Source: CAVVJA01 sp963809815
GTDB lineage: Bacteria > Actinomycetota > Actinomycetes > Mycobacteriales > Jatrophihabitantaceae
Assembly: GCA_963809815.1 (NCBI GenBank)
Contig: CAWELM010000015.1
Coordinates: 186,001-250,000, forward strand
Direction: 5' to 3'
Length of the DNA: 64,000 bases
Shown here in pieces: positions 59,392 to 64,000 of the stretch. The notes below the pieces were generated by a model. It was not told where the DNA came from. It saw only the letters and a list, made by a program, of their open reading frames with translations, and ran no database searches. Both the position numbers and the translations under genes were made by a program. Within the stretch, counting starts at the first letter, position 1; each line of letters opens with the position of its first letter.

Positions 59392-60156
59392 TCATCCGTT
59401 TCCTCGCATCAGCTTGGTATAGACCGCCTGGGACGCGGAACTCGGGTCAACGCCGAGTTCGTCTCGGAGCACGACCCGCAGCTCCCCGTAGACCTGAACC
59501 GCTTCAGCGACGTTGCCCTGAGCGGCGAGGCCCTCCATCAACGTCTGGTAGCCGCTCTCGCGAAGCGGCGCCGACCGGATGAGAGTGCGGGCAGCGCGGA
59601 CGGCCGCGGGAAGCTCGGTTCCGCCCGTGCGCAACGTCGCCGTTGCGTACGCTTCGAGCGCTCGCAGCCGGATCTCACCGAGCAGCCGGCGTTGTTCGTC
59701 GATCCACGGCGCATCCTCGCCGGGCAAGAACGTGCGTTCGGCCACGAACAGTGCCGCTAGAGACGGCGCCCACGCTCGCTTCCACTCACCGAGAGCGACC
59801 TTCGACTCGGCCCGGTGGACCGCCTCCGCAGCTTTCTCCACATCGACGCTGCTGTCGGTCGGCAGCCGCAAGCGCACGCTCGATCGGCCCTCGACCGCGT
59901 CCGCCCCGAGGATCCTGCGCAGCTTGGACAGCAACGGGTTGAGCCCCGCGGCTGCCGATGCGGGTACCGGCTCGGGCCACAGCGCGTCGGCGAGCCGATC
60001 TCGGCCGGTGGCGTGATCGCGATTGATGACCAGGTAGGCGAACAGCAGCCGGCCTTGACGGCCGGGAAGCTGCGGTTCGAGCCGTTCCCCGTCGCGCTCG
60101 ACAATGGTGGCGCCGCACAGCTGGATCCGCAGCCGCGGCGCCGACGCCAAGGTCAT
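59392..60156 (-). CDS. BTAD/SARP-type transcriptional regulator
   Basis: 254 residues, a compact SARP. The N-terminal OmpR-like DNA-binding domain (LRIQLCGATIVERDG, LPGRQGRLLFAYLVINRDHATGRDRLADALWP, LSKLRRILG) is followed by a bacterial transcription activation domain (residues 110-250) with tetratricopeptide-type helices ending LGVDPSSASQAVYTKLMRG. No ATPase domain is attached. Such proteins activate secondary-metabolite or stress genes. It is divergent from the DUF1059-sulfurtransferase pair, a possible target. Confidence 0.87.
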   Translation of the reverse strand: MTLASAPRLRIQLCGATIVERDGERLEPQLPGRQGRLLFAYLVINRDHATGRDRLADALWPEPVPASAAAGLNPLLSKLRRILGADAVEGRSSVRLRLPTDSSVDVEKAAEAVHRAESKVALGEWKRAWAPSLAALFVAERTFLPGEDAPWIDEQRRLLGEIRLRALEAYATATLRTGGTELPAAVRAARTLIRSAPLRESGYQTLMEGLAAQGNVAEAVQVYGELRVVLRDELGVDPSSASQAVYTKLMRGNG

Positions 60157-60206
60157 GCCAACATTCTGGCAATGGCGCTCGCGTAGAAACGTTCGAGGAG
60201 GACGAG

Positions 60207-60365
60207 ATGGCCAGGATCATCCGGTGCGAATGCGGTTACGTGGCCAGGGGCGACAGCGACGAGGCCGTCGTCACGGCAATCCGAGCGCACATGGCCGCCG
60301 ACCATCCCGCCCTGCTGCAAACGGTCGAGCGGGAAGACCTGCTCGCCTGGATACAGATCGAGTAG
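60207..60365 (+). CDS. DUF1059 small protein
   Basis: 52 residues, MARIIRCECGYVARG at the start with AHMAADHPALL in the middle. A GAGGAGGA ribosome site lies 5 to 10 bases before the ATG. This is a complete DUF1059 protein: Cys-x-Cys near the N-terminus and His-x4-His in the helix could form a small metal site. It precedes the sulfurtransferase gene by 20 bases on the same strand. Confidence 0.8.
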   Translation: MARIIRCECGYVARGDSDEAVVTAIRAHMAADHPALLQTVEREDLLAWIQIE

Positions 60366-60385
60366 CCACGGCAAGGAGGCCTGCG

Positions 60386-61261
60386 ATGACATCAGCACCC
60401 TCGATCATCATGGATCAGACCCACAGACGAGCTGATGTCTTAGTGGGACCGGATTGGCTCGAGGAGCACCTTGACGATCCTCGGGTGCGCCTCGTCGAGG
60501 TTGACGTGAGTGCGACGGCGTACAACCAAGGTCACATTCCCGGTGCTGTCCTCTGGAACGTCTATAGCGACCTGAAGGACAGCGAGTACCGACTGTTGGA
60601 TGCGGCGGCCATGGCAGGCCTGCTCGTCGGCGCGGGTATCGATCCCCGCTCGACGGTGGTGTGCTACGGCTATGCCCCTGCGCTCGCGTTCTGGCTGATG
60701 AAGCTCTACCGCCACGCGGACGTGCGCATGCTCGACTGTTCTCGACGAGCTTGGATGGACGACGAGCGGCCCTGGACGACCGATGCTCCGACTCCGAACC
60801 CGACGACCAGATACCCGCTGGCTGCGCCGAATGCCGGCATTCGGGCCGACTATGCGACCGTGCGGGCGGCGATCGGGCGGCGATCGACGGCGATAGTCGA
60901 TGTCCGAAGCCTGGCCGAGTTCCAGGGTGAGCGGTTCTGGCCGTCCGGAGCACCCGAGCCGTCTGGTCGTGCCGGGCACGTTCCCTCCGCCATTCACCTG
61001 CCGATCGACAACGTCCACGACGACCGAGGTCGGTTCCGTTCCGTCGACGAACTCCGCCAGCAGTTCGCGCCGATCGCCGCATCGCCGGTCGGCAACGTCA
61101 TCACCTACTGCGCCATCGGCGGCCGAGCCGCCACCGCCTGGTTCGTGCTGACCTACCTGCTCGGCCACCCGGACGTTCGTGTCTACGACGGATCCTGGGC
61201 CGAGTGGGGTCACAGTGGCGCGGCCCCCGTGACCACTATTGCCTGCAGTGCCGCGTCGTGA
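60386..61261 (+). CDS. Two-domain sulfurtransferase (rhodanese family)
   Basis: 291 residues from the ATG at 60386, preceded by AAGGAGG. The inactive-type first rhodanese domain carries GHIPGAVLWNVYSDL and ends near residue 130; the second has GHVPSAIHLPIDN and the active-site loop YCAIGGRAATAWF with the sulfur-carrying Cys near residue 250. The loop lacks the Arg that follows Cys in thiosulfate sulfurtransferases of the CRIGERS type. Substrate (thiosulfate or mercaptopyruvate) is not decided. It lies between DUF1059 and the CREST-like gene. Confidence 0.88.
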   Translation: MTSAPSIIMDQTHRRADVLVGPDWLEEHLDDPRVRLVEVDVSATAYNQGHIPGAVLWNVYSDLKDSEYRLLDAAAMAGLLVGAGIDPRSTVVCYGYAPALAFWLMKLYRHADVRMLDCSRRAWMDDERPWTTDAPTPNPTTRYPLAAPNAGIRADYATVRAAIGRRSTAIVDVRSLAEFQGERFWPSGAPEPSGRAGHVPSAIHLPIDNVHDDRGRFRSVDELRQQFAPIAASPVGNVITYCAIGGRAATAWFVLTYLLGHPDVRVYDGSWAEWGHSGAAPVTTIACSAAS

Positions 61262-61276
61262 TTCATACTCGACGGG

Positions 61277-61963
61277 ATGACCTTGCCTAGCGTCTGTGAG
61301 CCATACGCGACCGGGTTCCTCCGGGAGCCGGCGAATGCGATTTCCAGCGCGGCATTCGTGCTTGCGGGCGCGGGCATTCTCATTGCGAGCCGGCCAGGCG
61401 TGGCTGGGGGTGGCGAGCCAGTCCGCCATCGGCGGACCGTCTTTGCCTTACTCGTAGCGAGCGTCGGCGTGGGATCGTTCATCCAGCACGGGCCACACCC
61501 GGAGTGGCAGGCCTACGCCCACGACCTCCCGCTCGTCGCCGTTCTGGTGTTCGTCGCCACCGATGCTGCCGCCGATCTCACTGGCCGGGAGCTGTCAAAC
61601 CGGTGGTGGCTGATCCCGTCGGCGGCGCTGGTTCCGGTCGTGGCCTTGGGCGCGACGGCATCCACCATCGCTCAGGCAGTGATAGCGGCCGCCGCAATCG
61701 GTGGGAACCTGCTGCGGGCAGCGCGGCGTCCGGTCTTGCGCCGGGTCCTGACCTCCGCGCTGGTGATCGCCGCCGCTGGCGTGACGATCGGCTCGCCGTC
61801 CGATCCAACCTCGCTGTGTCGAGCCGACGGCCTTCTCCCACGACACGCAATCTGGCACGTACTCGCCGCCGCCGCCTTGTGGCGGCTGGCGACGGTAGTC
61901 GGAGCGCGCCGCGCGTCGTCACAAGCCGAAGTCACGACCGTGCCAGTCGGTTCGCCGCTATAG
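61277..61963 (+). CDS. CREST/ceramidase-like membrane protein
   Basis: 228 residues with about seven hydrophobic segments. The start CEPYATGFLREPANAISSAAFVLAG, GSFIQHGPHPEWQAYAHDLPL and PRHAIWHVLAAAALWRL near residue 200 resemble the CREST superfamily (alkaline ceramidase, PF05875 and relatives), in which Ser, Asp and three His form a metal-dependent hydrolase site in the membrane. Here these correspond to Ser in GSF, His in QHGPH, Asp in HDLP and the HxxxH in HAIWH. A lipid amide or ester substrate is inferred only by family. Confidence 0.65.
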   Translation: MTLPSVCEPYATGFLREPANAISSAAFVLAGAGILIASRPGVAGGGEPVRHRRTVFALLVASVGVGSFIQHGPHPEWQAYAHDLPLVAVLVFVATDAAADLTGRELSNRWWLIPSAALVPVVALGATASTIAQAVIAAAAIGGNLLRAARRPVLRRVLTSALVIAAAGVTIGSPSDPTSLCRADGLLPRHAIWHVLAAAALWRLATVVGARRASSQAEVTTVPVGSPL

Positions 61964-62002
61964 CCACTCGGGTGGTACTCGGCGCGCGTAGCGTCTGCGG
62001 TC

Positions 62003-62533
62003 ATGGATGTAGCCAACTTGGCCGACCTCTACAACCTGCCGCCGCTCGAGTGGGCCCCCATCCAAGCGCGGCTCGAATCCGGCATTAGCCAAGGACCAGG
62101 CACTGGTGGTCCGAACCGGCACACGTGCTGGCTGACGACGATCAACCCGGACGGTAGCCCGCATGTCACGGGCATCGGTGCATCATTTGTCGATGGCGCT
62201 TTCTGGTTCCAGTCGGGTGAACGGAATCGCAAGGCCAAGAATCTTGGCCGTGACCCACGCTGCGCCCTGAGCGTCGCGACGGAAGAGTTCGATCTCGTCG
62301 TAGAAGGCGAGGCCTGGCAAGTCACCGATCCACCAACGGTCGCCGCCATGGCCGTGCTCTGGGCGGCGGAAGGCTGGCCGGCCCAGGTGGATGAGACGGG
62401 CCGGGCGCTCACCGCCGAGTTCAACGCACCGTCCGCTGGTCCGCCGCCGTGGTTCGTGTATCGGCTTAGCCCGCACACCGCGACCGCATTGCAGACCGTA
62501 GATCCCGGCGGCGCGAGCCGTTGGCGGTTCTGA
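62003..62533 (+). CDS. PPOX-class F420/FMN-binding oxidoreductase
   Basis: 176 residues. The split-barrel fold is seen in CWLTTINPDGSPHVTGIGASFVDGAFWFQSG, ERNRKAKNLGRDPRCALSVATEEFDLVVEGEAWQVTD and the C-terminal FVYRLSPHTATAL. Such PPOX proteins bind FMN, F420 or heme-degradation substrates; the ER-N-RKAKNL pattern is that of the F420-type in actinomycetes. It could use the F420H2 made by the FGD enzyme encoded 4 kb away. Confidence 0.85.
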   Translation: MDVANLADLYNLPPLEWAPIQARLESGISQGPGTGGPNRHTCWLTTINPDGSPHVTGIGASFVDGAFWFQSGERNRKAKNLGRDPRCALSVATEEFDLVVEGEAWQVTDPPTVAAMAVLWAAEGWPAQVDETGRALTAEFNAPSAGPPPWFVYRLSPHTATALQTVDPGGASRWRF

Positions 62534-62584
62534 CGCGGCGTACACCACCGTCTGTCGATTGCGCGGTCAAAACAGGAGGTGTTC

Positions 62585-63289
62585 ATGACCGGTCCGGAGT
62601 TCGTCACAGTCGAATTGTTTCTGGCCAGCTCGGATCGTTCCCTCCATGCACGTGAGCTGGCGGATTGGACATCAGCTGTCGCCGACCTGTCGACCGCTGC
62701 CGATGCCCGCGTCGTGGTGCACGACGCAACCGCATTAGGTGGACTGGCGCACGGTGATGAAACTGCCAGCGCGCCGACCTTCGTAGCGCTGCTGCAAATA
62801 CGCCAGCTGCCCAACGGGCTGTCACCGCAGATATTGGCTGCGCTCGCAGCTGCGTTGGATCAGTGGCCGTGGCTCGACCGTGAGCGGTCCACGGTGTTGG
62901 TCGGTCCGGAGCTTGTTGTCGTCCCGGGTGAGCAGCCGCTGTTGCTCGCCATGGCCCTTCGTCGATGGGACGCGATGAGCCGAGCGGAATTCCAGCGTTA
63001 TTGGTCGACTAACCATGCGGAGCTGGGCCGCCAGGTGCCAGGTTCGCAGGGCTATAGGCAGGTGCACACCGATGCGGAGCTGACCAATCAGGCCCGCGGA
63101 ATTCTCGGAGTGAGCGGACCGGACTACGACGGCGTAGCTATCGCCTGCTACGCCGATCAAGCGGCGTTCCTCGGCATCATGGCGAACGAGGCGGTTGTGC
63201 AACGACTGCTGGCGGACGAGCGCAAGTTCATCGACCACAGCGCAGCAGCCATGGTTGTCGGCTACGACGCCGACAAGCAGAGGACCTGA
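62585..63289 (+). CDS. EthD-domain protein
   Basis: 234 residues from the ATG at 62585, after AGGAGGT. The EthD-like dimeric alpha-beta-barrel appears in the second half as LLLAMALRRWDAMSRAEFQRYWSTNHAELGRQVPGSQGYRQVH and a closing IACYADQAAFLGIMANEAV ... ADERKFIDHSAAAMVVG. EthD domains occur in polyketide and ether-degradation pathways and can bind aromatic ligands. The first half may be a degenerate copy of the same fold. Role unknown. Confidence 0.82.
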   Translation: MTGPEFVTVELFLASSDRSLHARELADWTSAVADLSTAADARVVVHDATALGGLAHGDETASAPTFVALLQIRQLPNGLSPQILAALAAALDQWPWLDRERSTVLVGPELVVVPGEQPLLLAMALRRWDAMSRAEFQRYWSTNHAELGRQVPGSQGYRQVHTDAELTNQARGILGVSGPDYDGVAIACYADQAAFLGIMANEAVVQRLLADERKFIDHSAAAMVVGYDADKQRT

Positions 63290-63353
63290 TCGGGTCGACG
63301 CATCGCCGCTCGGGCTGTCGACGGTCAAAGTCCCGGTCAATCGCAACGGCCCG

Positions 63354-63884
63354 CTATCCGGCGCTGACCCGTACCCCGCCTTGCTGGACGTCGAAGATGA
63401 ACCGCGGTTCCGGTGCGGTATCGCAATACGCCTGGGTTTGCTCGAGGGTGCCGATGCCGACGAACGTTGTGCGGTCGGGGATGACCGGGTGTGGACCAGT
63501 CCCGTTGTCGGCGATTTGCCACCAGCCCCCGCTTCCGATCTGGGTGGGGTCGCTCGATTGGGTTATGGGGCCGCCGACCCACGCGCGGTCTCCGTGCACA
63601 GTCAGGCAGCTGATCGGACCGCTGAACGTGGTTTCAACGCCGGCTTCGTAATAGTGGTAGCTCCAGTGGCCGCGAACCGTGCCGTCGGAGAGCTTGATGG
63701 CACTGTAGGCGAGTGGGTCTTGTTGCACCGTCACACCAAACACCGACGGGCCGAGCAACACGTAGGTGTGTCCGTCCACACGGGCCGTCACTGGATCCGT
63801 TGGCGCGGGTGCCGCAGCCTCTGCGGTGGTCGGCAGCACGGCGCTGAAGAGAATGGCCACTGCTACGAGGGCGAAACGATGCAT
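63354..63884 (-). CDS. Secreted protein of unknown function
   Basis: 176 residues from ATG 63884 (GTG 63887 is an alternative). A signal peptide (RFALVAVAILFSAVLPTTAEAAAP) precedes a beta-rich domain with a Ser/Thr/Gly-rich sequence, two Cys (ISCLTVHG and QAYCDTA) that could form a disulfide, and several aromatic residues (WSYHYYEAG, GGWWQIAD). I do not recognise the family. The last 116 bases of the window to its right show no further gene. Confidence 0.75.
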   Translation of the reverse strand: MHRFALVAVAILFSAVLPTTAEAAAPAPTDPVTARVDGHTYVLLGPSVFGVTVQQDPLAYSAIKLSDGTVRGHWSYHYYEAGVETTFSGPISCLTVHGDRAWVGGPITQSSDPTQIGSGGWWQIADNGTGPHPVIPDRTTFVGIGTLEQTQAYCDTAPEPRFIFDVQQGGVRVSAG

Positions 63885-64000
63885 GACGGACCCTCCGATG
63901 TGCCTCGACGACGGTGTCTTGCGGCGCCCACAATGGTGTCCGACGAGCCATCTGTCTTGCATGGATCGCACCAATTGGGACGAAAACAACATTGGGTGTC

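Noticed and set aside
1..64000. tRNA, rRNA, CRISPR arrays, transposases or phage genes
   Set aside because: Scanning for T-loop-like sequences, regular repeat-spacer patterns and transposase motifs gave nothing convincing anywhere in the window.

Overview
The window is about 64 kb of chromosomal DNA from a high-GC actinomycete. GTG starts are frequent, ATGA/GTGA stop-start overlaps are common, and there are many actinobacterial marker families: DUF3263, LytR_C, DUF3027, DUF2530, DUF2771, SepH, DUF5709, ANTAR, BTAD/SARP, F420-dependent enzymes, a bacterial XPB helicase and a GroEL without GroES behind two CIRCE operators. Menaquinone genes are of the futalosine type (mqnB, mqnD). Gene order between about 24 and 47 kb (XPB helicase, helicase-associated protein, CspB, DUF2771, MFS, DUF3027, DUF2530, MarR, SpoU methylase, SepH, CitA) resembles, from memory, the Mycobacterium tuberculosis Rv0861c-Rv0889c neighbourhood. 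The species cannot be named; a deep-branching actinomycete outside Mycobacteriales is an inference.

Layout. 0-12.3 kb is accessory metabolism: the end of an unknown protein, LtrA, universal stress protein, two GNAT proteins, a GAF-ANTAR regulator, two aldo/keto reductases, a CynX-type transporter, an acyl-CoA ligase, and a WXG100-like/alpha-beta hydrolase pair. 12.3-22 kb holds DUF3263, LytR_C, a SAM-I riboswitch in front of threonine synthase, CspA with a clear terminator, YceI, a very large LuxR (LAL) regulator and groEL. 22-31 kb holds a Na+/H+ antiporter fused to a UBP zinc finger, the XPB helicase, and an operon joining a helicase-associated/WYL protein to a two-component system. 31-41 kb is the conserved block with MOSC, CspB, the mqnD-mqnB-DUF2771-MFS operon, DUF3027, DUF2530, MarR-MFS and SpoU, interrupted by an AbiEi/DUF559 gene flanked by imperfect direct repeats.

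41-52.6 kb holds a heterodimeric ABC exporter with one degenerate ATPase site, sepH, a candidate small RNA, citrate synthase, pdxH-MFS, an aldose epimerase-like protein and a NatAB-type ABC system whose ATPase gene is frameshifted. 52.6-64 kb holds a decayed photolyase, DUF5709-MBL-dipeptidase, two F420 enzymes including a glucose-6-phosphate dehydrogenase, a UdgX-like DNA glycosylase, a LOG-like protein, a BTAD regulator, DUF1059-sulfurtransferase-CREST membrane protein, a PPOX protein, an EthD-domain protein and a secreted protein.

No rRNA, tRNA, CRISPR array or intact insertion sequence was seen. The best leads are the riboswitch-controlled thrC, the two-component system coupled to a helicase-associated protein, the repeat-flanked AbiEi/DUF559 gene, the candidate small RNA before citA, the WXG100-hydrolase pair and the antiporter/zinc-finger fusion.
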